Source: Prorocentrum cordatum (lineage: Eukaryota > Sar > Dinophyceae > Prorocentrales > Prorocentraceae). From it: DNA of 64,000 nt. Under the pieces are notes generated by a model, which saw only the letters and a list, made by a program, of their open reading frames with translations, had not been told where the DNA came from and ran no database searches. Positions within the stretch are counted from its first letter, which is position 1; each line of letters starts with the position of its first letter. Shown here piece by piece: positions 29,420 through 39,577 of the stretch. Location of the stretch: positions 468,501-532,500 of the forward strand of contig CAUYUJ010017793.1 in NCBI GenBank assembly GCA_963575745.1, in the 5' to 3' direction. Both the position numbers and the translations under genes were made by a program.

Positions 29420-29660
29420 GGGGCCCACGCAGCCTGGACCGCTGGCTCCCGAAGCCACTTGGGGCATCTGTAGCCGACTTACAAGCCAGATCAGGCCATA
29501 CACACATGTACACATTTTTACATATATATATATATATATACACATTTATATGTATATATATATAGATATACACACCACCTCGTTTCCCACGAATCCTCTA
29601 TCCAATTAGCCACCCCCGCGCCGATCCCAGTAGGGGGCAACTTCTGAGAGGTCCTCCTGA
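29420..29660 (+). repeat. Family N copy with an embedded TA microsatellite
   Basis: CCACTTGGGGCATCTG, CTTACAAGCCAGATCAGGCC and CCCCCGCGCCGATCCCAG are N blocks; a TATATA tract at 29519-29572 lies inside. Confidence 0.6.
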
Positions 29661-30277
29661 GAACGATTCACGACTGCAGGTGCCATCAAGCTCGGTCAGG
29701 CCTGATCAAGCCTGGCATATGGACATGAACTAAACTAAACGAGATTGAAAGCATAAGATGAAACAGAAAAGTGCCAGATTAGATCTGCCAGCGCCGGTGC
29801 TGAATTTACCGTCCCAGGAGTTGCATCACCAGGGGGGGGGGGAACGTAGTCAAAACTCATCGTCGATCGACGCCCCCCCCGGATCCATGAAGCAGGCGCC
29901 GCCCGATCTGGCGACGGTGCGCGCCGAACTCCTGCTTTACACAACGCTGGGACCCGTCGCTGATGTATGAGATGTTATGTATGTTTGTTTTCGTACGCTT
30001 CGCACATCTGTCATGTTGTCCCACGCGGACGGGGCCTAGCTCGCCTATGCAGGCGTAAACTGAATGAGCGCCGCGGACTCTGCAGCGAGAGGGTTCGCAA
30101 TCACCACTGCTGTCTGATTGGCAGCGATGACTGTGTGCGGCTGGGCCGTCTCGACGACATCCTAGAGAACGCCTCTTTGCGCTCAGGGTCACACCGGCGC
30201 ATGGGGGGGATGGGATTATGGCTCCGAACCTTGACAAATATCCAGATGAAAAGGTCCCAGGAAGGGGTCCAGATCTC
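29661..30277. other. Unique sequence, no gene seen
   Basis: A family F right-end scrap (CCGTCCCAGGAGTTGCATCA) occurs at 29810-29829. Nothing else recognised. Confidence 0.4.
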
Positions 30278-30498
30278 TTGAGCAGGGACCGACCGTTCTG
30301 CCATTCCTACAGTCCTACATTAGAAACCACACGTGTTCTAAGACAAAACATTGTTCTTAGAACACAAGCCCGATGCACTAAAAAACACGACGGTCCCATC
30401 CAGAATGTGCTAAGAATATTCCGTGCAGACCACAAAAGGTACTCAGAGCATTGCTTGGTGGGCCCCTGGGCGAGCTAGGACGCCTCGCCACTGCTTGA
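30278..30498. mobile_element. Family D element, copy 1
   Basis: Starts TTGAGCAGGGACCGACCGTT and ends CGCCTCGCCACTGCTTGA, inverted to each other. Inside are TTCTTAGAAC palindromes, AAGCCCGATGCACTAAAAA and GACCACAAAAGGT, shared with copies at 40358, 40889 and 47965. Confidence 0.8.
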
Positions 30499-30682
30499 CC
30501 CGAAGGGGCCCAGACCCCTGAGCGTCCACCATGTGGAGAAACCTCCGTGGGCCAAGGGTCGGGATCCCGACCCGTCCTTCGAGGCGGGCGCGGCCGCGGC
30601 GACGAGGTGCCTCCGGGAGGCCGCCAACGAGCACGAGCGAGAACGCCGGGGAGTGGGGCGGGGCCCCGCCCGATGCCTCGAC

Positions 30683-30863
30683 TGCAGTGGAAGCCCGACC
30701 ACAAGGAACCTTCCACAAGGAACCAATACCCTGAGACCCCAGGACGTCCCTCGATGTTTGGTGTGGGAACGTCACGCTCTCCATCGCGAGACCATCGAAA
30801 CCCAAGAAACCCAGGGCACCCTGGAGGCAAGCAGGGTGTTTCTTGGCATGGGCCTCCACTGTA
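30683..30863. mobile_element. Family B MITE, copy 3
   Basis: Left TGCAGTGGAAGCCCGACCAC, right GGGCCTCCACTGTA. CCAAGAAAC (30802) and GTTTCTTGG (30838) form a hairpin close to the right end, as in other B copies. Confidence 0.8.
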
Positions 30864-31038
30864 GCCCTCCCTCGAAAGCACGGCCGCGACCACGCCCGAA
30901 GACGACACCGGCGGCACTGACGAGCGGCAGCGGTGGGCGCGACGGCCACGGCGCCCGCCACCGACGACCGAGCGCCCCCCTTTGAAGAGAAGGAAACGGG
31001 GGGTGTCCGACTCGAAGGGGGCGGGCACATCGATCTGG

Positions 31039-31290
31039 AATCGGCGACACATCGCCGACTGATCGGCGATAGAACCCCGATAGCCGATCCGAGCGCTCCT
31101 GGGCGGCGTGGGCTACCGGGCCGGCATCGGCGATCAATCGGTCATTGAAGGTCGATGCATCACCCCCCCAAACCCTATCCCTCCCGAACGTTAGCCCTTT
31201 CCGGTTGTCGGGCCAGAACTCGGGACGATCCGGGCACCTCCAGCACGCTCTCGGCGAGGCGCAGCTGCTGGAGAGTATCCCGAGCCTGGG
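31039..31290 (+). repeat. Family O, copy 1
   Basis: GAATCGGCGACACATCGCCG, a G-rich middle, GACGATCCGGGCA and the closing GGCGAGGCGCAGCTGCTGGA; same order in 48575-48840. Confidence 0.65.
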
Positions 31291-31702
31291 AAACCACCGA
31301 GAGCCGACGAAAGCGCCCGAAACCCATTCATCCCCTCTCTGGACCTCTCCTGGGACCTCTCCTGGTGTGCGATCTGCCCAGAAACTCGATGCGGATCCAG
31401 CCATAGTCACCAGGTTGCCCCAGGACAAAAATAAACCGTAAGAAAGCGAACCTCGATCCTGAACCTCGCGCGTCTTCCACTGTCCACCCTCGGTTTGTGT
31501 TCATGTTTCTTTGCTTCGCCTCTGGAGGTGATCAGCCACCCTTGGATGAGGGCCACACGTCGTCGTCAATCGTCGTCGGTCGTCGTGGATCGTCGTCGTC
31601 TTTGCCGTCTCTGCCATCGTCATCGTCGTCGTCGTCTGTTGCTTGTGGTCGGTGTGACGCTCGTCAGTCGGTCGCTCGTCGTCGTGACCGACAGGCCCGA
31701 GC
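31291..31702. other. No gene seen; GTC-rich patch
   Basis: CGTCGTCGT words at 31558-31640. No supported exon. Confidence 0.4.
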
Positions 31703-31827
31703 CTCCGCTGGCAGGCCGGCCACAAACTCCGCCAGCGCGGCCAGGCCCTGCAGGCCGCCCGCGGCGGCCATGGCCGCCATGGCGCTCAGGCGCGCGCGCG
31801 CGCTCGCGCTCGCGCGCGAGGCCTCCC
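31703..31827 (-). CDS. Exon-like coding island, unidentified
   Basis: Minus frame EASRASASARARLSAMAAMA followed by AAGGLQGLAALAEFVAGLPA, an Ala/Leu-rich amphipathic helix with nearly all codons ending in G or C. It is preceded by a CAG acceptor (31828-31830) followed by GG, and ends at GAG followed by GC, a donor type used in dinoflagellates. No family recognised. Confidence 0.35.
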
Positions 31828-32214
31828 CTGCGAGGCGGGGACATATCCAGATCCAGCGCCTGGGGAGCCGACGTCCTGGGACCCTGGAGCACGGCGGACG
31901 TGGACACGTTTGGGCCCAGGGGGCGGCCGAATACGCAGCGACCCGCGGCTGTGGATACGAGAGAGGGGTCGGCGGGGATTTGTCGACAGTCTGCGAGGCT
32001 CTGCAGAAGCCAGCCGCAGGCGCCTCTTTTGCAACGAATTGCAGAGAGAGCCCGATGTTTAACACATCGCACAGGGAGCCCGCCGCAGAGGCCGAATTCT
32101 CGTCAAAGCATTGTGGGTGGGTCGCGGGTGGGTCGTGGGGTGGGTCGCGAGATGGTGCGCGGGGTGGGTTGCGGGGTGGCTCGCAAGGTTGGTCGCAAGC
32201 GAGGGCGACGAGGG
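31828..32214. other. No gene seen; GGGTGGGTCGC repeats at 32108-32205
   Basis: A short tandem block of GGGTGGGTCGCGGGTGGG type precedes the large tandem array. Confidence 0.45.
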
Positions 32215-34035
32215 CAACAACAACAACAATCACTTGAAAACTGTTCGCTCTTATCTGCTCGCTTGCCATTCAACACGTACATCCCAAAACCTCGGTACCC
32301 GCCCTCTTCGTCTTCGATCGTACCCCCTCAGGGGTACATCTCTCCTACCTACAACGTGTAATTCCTGCAGCCCCTAAAGCAGGGAACGAGAGGACAAATG
32401 GAAGGAGACGGATGGAGCACGAAGAGGGAAAGGGAGAGAGTAGCAGGAGGGGGGCTAGGAGCAGCAAACGCTTGGCAAAACCAGACAGGCAAATCGGGCG
32501 GGTAGACCCTAACGTGCGGGCCCTGGAAGGCAGGCCCAGGCGGTCAGGTCGAGAAGGCGTCATGCTGAAGCGTGAGTACTGCATGAACCACGAGGAGAGC
32601 TCGAGCGATAGCGCGATTCCCAAACAATTCGTGAGACAAGCCAAAGTCAGAGCGTGATTCCTGAGTGTCGAGGGTGCGGCGTCTGAATAAACTGCGAAGA
32701 CGTCCCACGCGAGAGCGCGTTTCCTGCATGCATTGTGAGGAAGTCCCGCGCAAGAGCACGAGTTGGGAATGTATCGCGAAGACGTATCAGACAGGAGCCG
32801 CCGTTGCCGGTGTGTTTGTTGTTGTTGGTGTTGCTGTTGTTGTTGGTGTTGTTGTTGTTGTGGTTGTTGTTGTTGTTATGATAAATGTTGTTGGTGTTGT
32901 TGCTGCTGTTGCCAATGTTGTTGCTGTTGGTGTTGTGGCTGTCGTTGTTGGTGTGATTGCTAGTGGTTTTGTTGTTGTTTCTGTAAGGCGGGCCCAGCCA
33001 TGTAGTTTGGTGACCCCCTTTTTCCCCTTTTAGAAACCAGGAGCGAGGCCCGAGGGGAGCACTGTAACTGAAACGTGCCATGGTTGCCGCGCAGGAGGGG
33101 GATCAACCATATTGTTTCTTCAGAGATGGGGATCAAAACGACAGCTAACAGCAACAACAACCACTTTTAGACTGCTCGCTCTTGCCCGCTTGCGTGCCAT
33201 TCAAGACGTAAGCGGTTCCCAAGCCCTCGATACACCCCCTCTTCCTCTTCGCTCGTACCGCCATGTGGGCATGTTTTCCTTACCTGCCGCGTGGAATTGT
33301 ACAGCCCCTGGCACAGGGGAAGAGAGGACGGATGGAAAGGGGAGGAAGAAGGATGGAGCACGAGATTCGAAGGAGGGGGTCGGGAAGAGAAACGCGTGAC
33401 GGAAACAGACGGGCCCATCGGGCGGGTTGACCCGAACGGGCGGGTCGGGAAGGCGAGCCCAAGCAGCCAGGTCGAGAAGGTGTGTTGCTGAAGCGTGAGT
33501 ACTGCATGAATCGCGAGGGGAGCTTGAGCGGTAGCGCGATTCCCAAGAAATTCGCGAGACAGGCCAAAGCGAGAGCGTGATTCCTGAGTGTCGAGGGTGC
33601 GGCGTCTGAATAAACCGCGAATGCATCCCTCGCCATAGCGCGCTTCCTGCATGCATTGTGAGGAAGTCCCGCGCGAGGGCGCGATTTAAGATCACATTGT
33701 GAGGCAATACAAGCCAAGGGTGCAGTTTGGTGACACCACACGTTCCCTAATGGAAAAAACAACGTGCGAGCCTCGGGAGGGGCACTTCGATTGAAAAATA
33801 TGAGAGTTACCAGCGGGATGATCAACCATACCAATTCTTCAGAAATTAGAACTCAACAACGACAATAACACCAACAACAACGACGACGTCGACAACAACA
33901 ACCATCGTTTATGTGTACGCTTTATGATAAGATCGCATGCCATTCAACATGTAAATCCCCAAACCGTCAATACCCACCCTCGTCGTCGTCGTCGTCGTCG
34001 ATGGTGATTCCCCTTTTGGAAACGTGCCTTCCTGC
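32215..34035 (+). repeat. Large tandem array, units of about 0.7-0.9 kb
   Basis: Unit 1 (about 32215-33150) and unit 2 (about 33150-33870) share long blocks in the same order: GCTCGCTTGC-CATTCAA, GATGGAGCACGA, GAAGCGTGAGTACTGCATGA, GCGATTCCCAA, GCGTGATTCCTGAGTGTCGA, GGGTGCGGCGTCTGAATAAA and CCTGCATGCATTGTGAGGAA. A third, partial unit starts near 33870. The units differ mainly by a GTT-rich block at 32808-32990. Confidence 0.85.
32808..32990 (+). repeat. GTT triplet-rich block
   Basis: TTGTTGTTGGTGTTG-type repeats inside unit 1 of the tandem array. Confidence 0.85.
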
Positions 34036-34079
34036 CTGCCACGTGTACCTGGCGCAGCCCCGAAAACAGGGCAGGGGGG

Positions 34080-34286
34080 GATGGAAGGGACGATATGTAG
34101 AGACGAGGGTGGAGACTGATTCGTGCCTTCCTGCCTGGCGCAGGCCCGGAAACAGGGCAGGAGAGGAGAGAAGGGACGATAAGTACAGACGAGGGTGGAG
34201 ATGATGATGATGCTGATTATGATACTATTATTAATATGAATAAGATTAAAATAATAATAATGATAATGATGATGGTGATGATGAGA

Positions 34287-34348
<62 letters not shown>

Positions 34349-34385
34349 GATGATGACGATATGTAGAGACGAGGGTGGAGCACGA
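34080..34385 (+). repeat. Triplicated short segment with a GAT array
   Basis: AGAGACGAGGGTGGAG (or ACAGACGAGGGTGGAG) occurs at about 34098, 34184 and 34364; a GAT array (34200-34355) lies between the last two. Confidence 0.85.
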
Positions 34386-34549
34386 CAGAGAGGCACAGGA
34401 GGGCCGTTGAGAACAGGAGAACAGGCGGCAGAACCACACGGGCGGGCCGAGCAGAGCGGGCGGGCAGCCGAGGCGCCAGCCCTGTACACAGAATCGCGAG
34501 GCCACTTGGAGCAACAGCCCCGTCTGCACTGACCCCTGTCTCATTGAAG

Positions 34550-34703
34550 GGGCCCCAGGACACACAAGTAAATACACACAGATAAACAGATTCCCCATAG
34601 TTTGCCATAGTTTTTGTGTTTTTGTCTTCCCCCCCACTTCCCATATTTTTGCATATCTTCCTGGGAGTCGACGATTAATTGTGTCTGTGTTTCTTTCCCT
34701 CCT
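34550..34703 (+). repeat. Family R, copy 2, with about 14 bp direct flanks
   Basis: The body matches 2719-2868. It is flanked by CCTGTCTCATTGAAG (34535-34549) and CCTGTCTCATGAAG (34701-34714), a direct repeat with one missing base. Flanks of this length fit retroposition better than a DNA transposon. Confidence 0.8.
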
Positions 34704-34722
34704 GTCTCATGAAGCCCTAGAG

Positions 34723-34948
34723 GCCTCCTAGATGGGGTCCTCGTAGATGGGGGCGTTGGATCGCGCCGCATCGCCAATGCATCAGCGATGCATCGCCAAC
34801 GCATCGCCAATGCTTCGCCGGCGTCGCCAATGTATCGCCACCGCGGGCGTGGCGAACATCGAGCTTCACATCGAGCCGCATCTACGATGCATCGGCGATG
34901 CTGCGCAATTCCTCCGACCCCATCCACTGCGACCCAATCTGGAAGGCC
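34723..34948. mobile_element. Family J element, copy 2
   Basis: GGCCTCCTAGATGGGGTC at the left and, inverted, GGCCTTCCAGATTGGGTC at the right; GCATCGCCAATGC words fill the inside. Confidence 0.7.
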
Positions 34949-35289
34949 AAGATGGAGGAAAGAAATGCGGGGACCATGACCAAGATGTCGCGGGATCTTG
35001 TCCATGCCGATATTGGGCATGGTCCATGTCGGCCGTTGCCGATTTGCGAGGAGGATGCACGATGACAAAGATCGACGCTGACCAAGATGGACACGAAGTC
35101 TTCGCGTGCATTCTGAGTCGTGGTCCCCTGTTTCTTTTCCCCACTAGAGGCCCGATGCGAAGTCATCCGAGGCTCTCCGAGCGCCGGGGTGGGAGGAGGG
35201 CTGAGAGTTGGGAGGGCGAGGAGCTGGGAGGGAGGAAAGAGGGGGTTGGGCTGGGAGGTAGAGCGGGACGGGAGGGTCATGAGGGCGAG
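34949..35289. other. No gene seen
   Basis: CATGACCAAGATG, CATGCCGATATTGGGCATGG and CATGTCGGCC give short local inverted repeats. No exon signal. Confidence 0.4.
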
Positions 35290-35430
35290 AAGGGAGACGA
35301 GGAGAAGGAGGAGGAGGAAGTGAGGGGGAGGAGGAGGAAGAGAGGAGGCGGAGGCGGAGGCGGAGGAGGAGGAGGAGGACGAGGAGGAGGAAAAGGACGA
35401 GGAGGAGGAGAGGAGAGGAGGAGGCGGGAC
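35290..35430 (+). repeat. GGA triplet array
   Basis: GAGGAGGAGGA runs with GGC interruptions. Confidence 0.9.
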
Positions 35431-35559
35431 AGGGAGGGCCTCGCCGCCGCGCCCTCGCGCCGGCGGGAGGGGGGCCGCGCGCAGCCCCCCCGCTGGCGGG
35501 CGGGCGGGGGGGGAGGGAAGCGGCGCCTGCGGTGGCGAAGGGGGGCGTGCGGGAGGGGC

Positions 35560-35845
35560 CTTCCTGGACCTCCTCCTCCTCCTCCTCGTCGTCGTCGGCA
35601 GCAACAGCAGCAGTGATAGCAGCCAGCATCGTCCTTCCTCTCCACCTCCTCCTCCTCCTCCCGACCCTGCTCTTCTTCTTCCTCCCATTCATCCTCCTCG
35701 TTCTCCTCCTCCACTTCCTCCTCCACCTCATCCTGCTCCTCCTCCTGCACCTCCTCCTCCTCCTCCTCCTCCTCCTCCTGCACCTCCTCCTCCTCCTCCT
35801 CCTCCTCCTCCTCCTCCTCCTCCTCCTCCTCCTCCTCCTCCTCCT
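35560..35845 (+). repeat. CTC (TCC) triplet array, opposite orientation
   Basis: CTCCTCCTC runs; with the GGA array at 35290-35430 it forms a potential large inverted structure around a GC-rich core. Confidence 0.92.
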
Positions 35846-35995
35846 GTGGGTGGATGGGGACTCCTGGGAGTGGCGTGGGCGGCTGCAGCCGTCGTGCTAT
35901 GGCAGGCCCGCGTCGTGGCGGCATGGGCGTTGGTGTCCGACACTGGCAGACTCAAACAGTCACGCCGGACGACCAAAGCACATCGACGTAGGAGA

Positions 35996-36161
35996 CCAAT
36001 TTCTGACCACACCCACTTCCCGAGGTGCCTTGCGAAAAGCGGTTTCCAGAGGTGGAGGTGGGCAGTTTCCCCGCCCCAGGGGAAGGAAGAACTACCCACT
36101 TCCACCCCCGAGGGCCTATCATAGAATCGAGGATCCAGAGGTGGATGTGGTCAGAAATCGG
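35996..36161. mobile_element. Family Y foldback-type element, single copy seen
   Basis: CCAATTTCTGACCACACCCA at the left pairs with the right end (inverted CCGATTTCTGACCACATCCA). A second inner pair (GGTGGGCAGTTTCCCC and GGGGAAGGAAGAACTACCC) makes most of the element self-complementary. Confidence 0.7.
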
Positions 36162-36499
36162 TACGCAGCTTTTGGTCAATAGTCTGTCAGTTTCGTCACC
36201 TGCGGGACTCCCCTGTGCCAGACTGGCTACCGCAATGTGCATGAGAAGGGCATGGGAGCATTACTCCACCACCTGCGCAAAAAAGTCCTGATAAGGGGGC
36301 CTGATTTCAGACCGGCCGCCACTTCTAGCTAGCCACCGACCGCTTCCACAAGCAGCAAGCATCCCAGAAATCCCGCCATCCTTCTGGCCTGAGGCGGTCC
36401 AGCACGTTTCCTCTTCCACTCCCACCTTTTGCGACCCCCCCCCTACCCCCTCGACCCCAGTCTGGCCGGAGGGGGGGGCGTCCCGATGCCTCAAGATGG
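36162..36499. other. No gene seen
   Basis: Unique, with C-rich and G-rich runs near 36437-36478. Confidence 0.35.
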
Positions 36500-36690
36500 T
36501 TCCTAGAGGGCACAAGAAAGCCCGAGTCAAGATGGCACAATCTAGCTCAAAGTGGCTCAAGATGGCCTCCGCAATGCATCTGGAAGGCCCCAAGACGGCT
36601 TCAAGTGGCTACGGAGCATCGGTAGAATGTCCCCAAGAGCCCAAAATCCATTCAACACCAAAAGACGACACATTACTGTTGCACTGTGGC
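36500..36690 (+). repeat. Family A-like degenerate words
   Basis: CAAGATGGC, TCAAGTGGC and CCCCAAGACGGCTTCAA resemble the A array but are more diverged. Confidence 0.4.
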
Positions 36691-36837
36691 CGTGTCGCTT
36701 CCTACTGGCTTTTGGAGCATGAGGATGGTTCCAAGGTGGCCCAAAAAGGGCAAAACGGGACTCCGAGACGGGCAAGGATGGAAGACAAGCAGAGGACGGG
36801 AAGCAGGATGGAGAGGCCTGGTGAGGTAAGGTGGGCC

Positions 36838-37008
36838 ACTCACAGCAGGAGCTCGACCGCAAGAAACCTTCCAGAAGAAACCCAGCACGTCCCTTGATCT
36901 GAGGTGTGGGAGCGTCACGCTTTCCACGGCATAACCATCGATGCCCCAGAAACCCGGGGCACACTGGAGGCAAGCAGGGTGCTTCTTGGCCTGGCCTTCC
37001 CCCCTGCA
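36838..37008. mobile_element. Family B MITE, copy 4
   Basis: CACAGCAGGAGCTCGACCGC, CAAGAAACCTTCC, GTGGGAGCGTCACGC and GGAGGCAAGCAGGGTG landmarks in B order; terminal bases are degraded. Confidence 0.7.
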
Positions 37009-37758
37009 CCCGCGCGCTGACCTGGGACACGCAGGGCGCGCCCCGCCCGACTGACACGGGGAACTCCCCATCGACTGTGTGCCGGTCTCTCTGGCGGCCC
37101 TGGGGACATGCGTGCGGCCTCCCGACGCCTGTAGGCTGTGCCGCTCAGGAGAGGCAAAAGTACCGCTGCCGCCAGCAAAAGGGGGGTGGCCGCGCCCTCC
37201 CCTCGAGCTGGCGGGCACCTCCTTCGGGGAACTTTCTGGAGGCATGCCCGTGACGAGGTGCCACCAGCTCGAGTGGGTGGGACAGCCACCCCCTTAGCTG
37301 GTGGTAATGTCTTTGCCTCCGGTATGCAGCTGGCCCTGCCGCCGCGATCTTCCCGTGGCGCTACTCTTAGGTCGGGCATGTCCGCCTACAGGCGGAAGTT
37401 GGAAGGCAACAAACTGCCAACAAGTAGCTCAACAATAGTCAGAAGAGCACGGAAAATCGTCAACAGTCTTTTGTTTCACAATTCTTGAATGTTCTTCTGG
37501 GATTGCCTCCCAGATGTTAGGATGAAGCACTTGGCAGTTGTTCCTGGGAGTGAACCATGGCTGTGAAGTCCGATTGAGTGGCCCATAGCCCTCCTTACGT
37601 CGGATTGAGCATGGTACCAAACCCGATCAAGCTAGATTAAACGGGGTTTAGCCTAATTGCGAGGGATTCGATGGGATCATACTAGATTGGCCCGGTGTTT
37701 GACCACGGATATACCAGCACCGATGTTCAGATTAATCTGCCAGGATTTGCCTCCTAAC

Positions 37759-37763
<5 letters not shown>
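37009..37763. other. No gene seen; possible family I end at 37371
   Basis: CTTAGGTCGGGCATGTCC and CCTACAGGCGGAAGTTGG at 37368-37403 copy the left end of family I; the right end was not found. Confidence 0.4.
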
Positions 37764-37793
<30 letters not shown>

Positions 37794-37794
37794 C
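37764..37794 (+). repeat. CT dinucleotide run
   Basis: Pure CT run directly before the exon-like segment at 37801; it could serve as a polypyrimidine tract. Confidence 0.9.
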
Positions 37795-37800
37795 CTCAAG

Positions 37801-37896
37801 ATTCGAAAGATCGGTCGCCGAGACGAGGGTCCCCAAGATGAGGAGGCCCTGAAAAATGCAAAATCAACCTGGACGTCCTTTCCTATCCTGCCGCCG
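37801..37896 (+). CDS. Exon-like segment with splice-type borders
   Basis: Preceded by a CT-rich tract and CTCAAG, followed by GTAAGAG, the canonical 3' and 5' splice patterns. The 96 bases hold exactly 32 codons with no stop: IRKIGRRDEGPQDEEALKNA, then KSTWTSFPILPP. The composition is charged and globular-looking. It is the only plus-strand island of this kind I noticed. No family recognised, no partner exons identified. Confidence 0.35.
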
Positions 37897-38838
37897 GTAA
37901 GAGTTTCAACGCAAACGGAGTTCAACCAGAGCATCGCGCGCCAAACCCTGCAAGAACTTGCGTCGAGTGGAACCGGGCTTGGGAGCCGCTCGCGGCACTG
38001 GAGGTGGCCTCACATATCGGCTGAGCACGGTTTGGGAAACCCCCGGAACAACTGCGGCGCAATTCTTCTGAATTGGTTGAGCTGGATTTGCGCTCAGCTG
38101 GGTTGGTCCCCACGCCCGCATCAGGGACCCATCCCTTCGGTCTGGACCCCCCACATTGAAACGCCGATCCTCCCCTTGGCCCCCCCCGCCGCGCCAGGGT
38201 GGGCGGCCTGGGTCGCGTGTCCGGATGAGCACGTCGAGCCGAGGAGGAGCCAGCTTGCCTGCGGGAGGGAGGGGGGGGCACGGGTCAACAGGGGCACAAG
38301 GGGGTGCGCGCAAAAGGATCGGGGAAACTCGAGACTCGAGTTTGGAGGACTCGAGTTGGCCTGACGGGCCTCAAACTCCCGCTGCAAACACCCTGTAAAC
38401 ACACAACACAGTCTGAACCCAGGACCGGCATGTCAAGAAGCGTCGGCAGTCTCACTCTTCCACGGAAGAAGTGGGTAGGCATATCTGAAGCAGGCAGGCG
38501 CTGAGAGTAGATCGGGGTTCGGCCCGCCCCCTGCCTGTGTTGAAAGCATAAGACAAAAGGGGCAACGAAACAGGTGCCCAGGGCCCATCAACAACATCCG
38601 CGTGCACCTCCGAGGAATCATGGTTATACGTTCTTGTTGTACTTCGGTGAGCTGGAGAGAAAGCAGGAGGCCAGTCGATGCGTTAGCGCCCAGAGCAGAC
38701 TGGACATTGTCCAGAGTGCTTGCTTATAAAAAAGAGCGGCGAGCGCCCCGAGATACAACGGAGAACGCAGGTTACGACCAAGAAAGGGCAGCTGCAAAAT
38801 CGGACTCGCGTGAACCGGCGTCTTCGGGGGGGCGGCAG
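37897..38838. other. No firm gene
   Basis: The plus frame from 37657 stays open to 38364, but codon bias is weak after the GTAAG. Inverted ACTCGAG words lie at 38328-38356. Confidence 0.4.
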
Positions 38839-39010
38839 TCGGGGATGGACAGACCCCCCTTTAGTAAAATGTGGTTTAGTGAAGACGGCCTGAGGCCCAA
38901 ACCTGGCGCAAGTCTGGAACAAAAATAACGGCCGCGGCGCCCTCTCGAGAACCGAAAACGGACCCTTCACTAGTCGACGTGTCACTGTTGGGGGTTCTGT
39001 CCAACCCCGA
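38839..39010. mobile_element. Family C MITE, copy 3
   Basis: TCGGGGATGGACAGACCCCC at the left, GGGTTCTGTCCAACCCCGA at the right; interior matches copies 1 and 2. Confidence 0.85.
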
Positions 39011-39044
39011 GACAGGGGGAGGCCCGCTCGACGGAACCCTCGAG

Positions 39045-39120
39045 CTTGAATTGGCGGCACGTCGCGGATAGGTCGGCGATGGACGGTCCTGGGCGGGGCG
39101 GACCGGCAGGCCCCACATCG
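39045..39120 (+). repeat. Family O fragment
   Basis: GAATTGGCGGCACGTCGCGG, AGGTCGGCGATGG and CCTGGGCGGGGCGGACCGG parallel the start of O at 31039 and 48575. Confidence 0.5.
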
Positions 39121-39417
39121 GCGCTTGGCGCTCGGGGGTCGAAGCACTCCCCCCTGAGCCTGCCCTCCCTGGAAGGCCCTGCAGAGATCTCCATCCTCGG
39201 CCCAGGTCTGCGCGACATCCGCCAGAGATCCGGGCCCAGCGGTGCCCCGGAGGTTCCCAAGTCTCCAGAAGACCACGACAGGACAACGGCCACGTCCCCA
39301 AACGCTCGAACGGCCACGTCCCAACGGCCTCCCTCCTTACAGGGGGGGCGATGTTTTCCCACCTGGGCCTGGGCCAGACAAAACTGAGCTGCTCCGTGGG
39401 CGTGGAGAGGGTGGAGC
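39121..39417. other. No gene seen
   Basis: Unique; CGAACGGCCACGTCCC-type duplication near 39288-39325. Confidence 0.35.
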
Positions 39418-39425
39418 GCGTAGAG

Positions 39426-39569
39426 CAGGGCTGAACCGAAACGGAGTTTTTCGTTTTCATGTTGTTTTCGTTTTCCCTCGTTTGGTCTTCAAGCCGCCTT
39501 CACCGCAAAACGAAGTCGAAACGAAAACGGCCCACGAAATCGCCCAAACACCGTTTAGGTCCAGCCCTG
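39426..39569. mobile_element. Family W, hAT-like MITE with 8 bp duplication
   Basis: Starts CAGGGCTGAACCGAAACGG and ends with its near reverse complement (CCGTTTAGGTCCAGCCCTG). GCGTAGAG stands at 39418-39425 and 39570-39577. CAGGGCTG-type ends plus an 8 bp target duplication are the signature of hAT-superfamily elements. It is 144 bp with no coding capacity. Confidence 0.9.
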
Positions 39570-39577
39570 GCGTAGAG

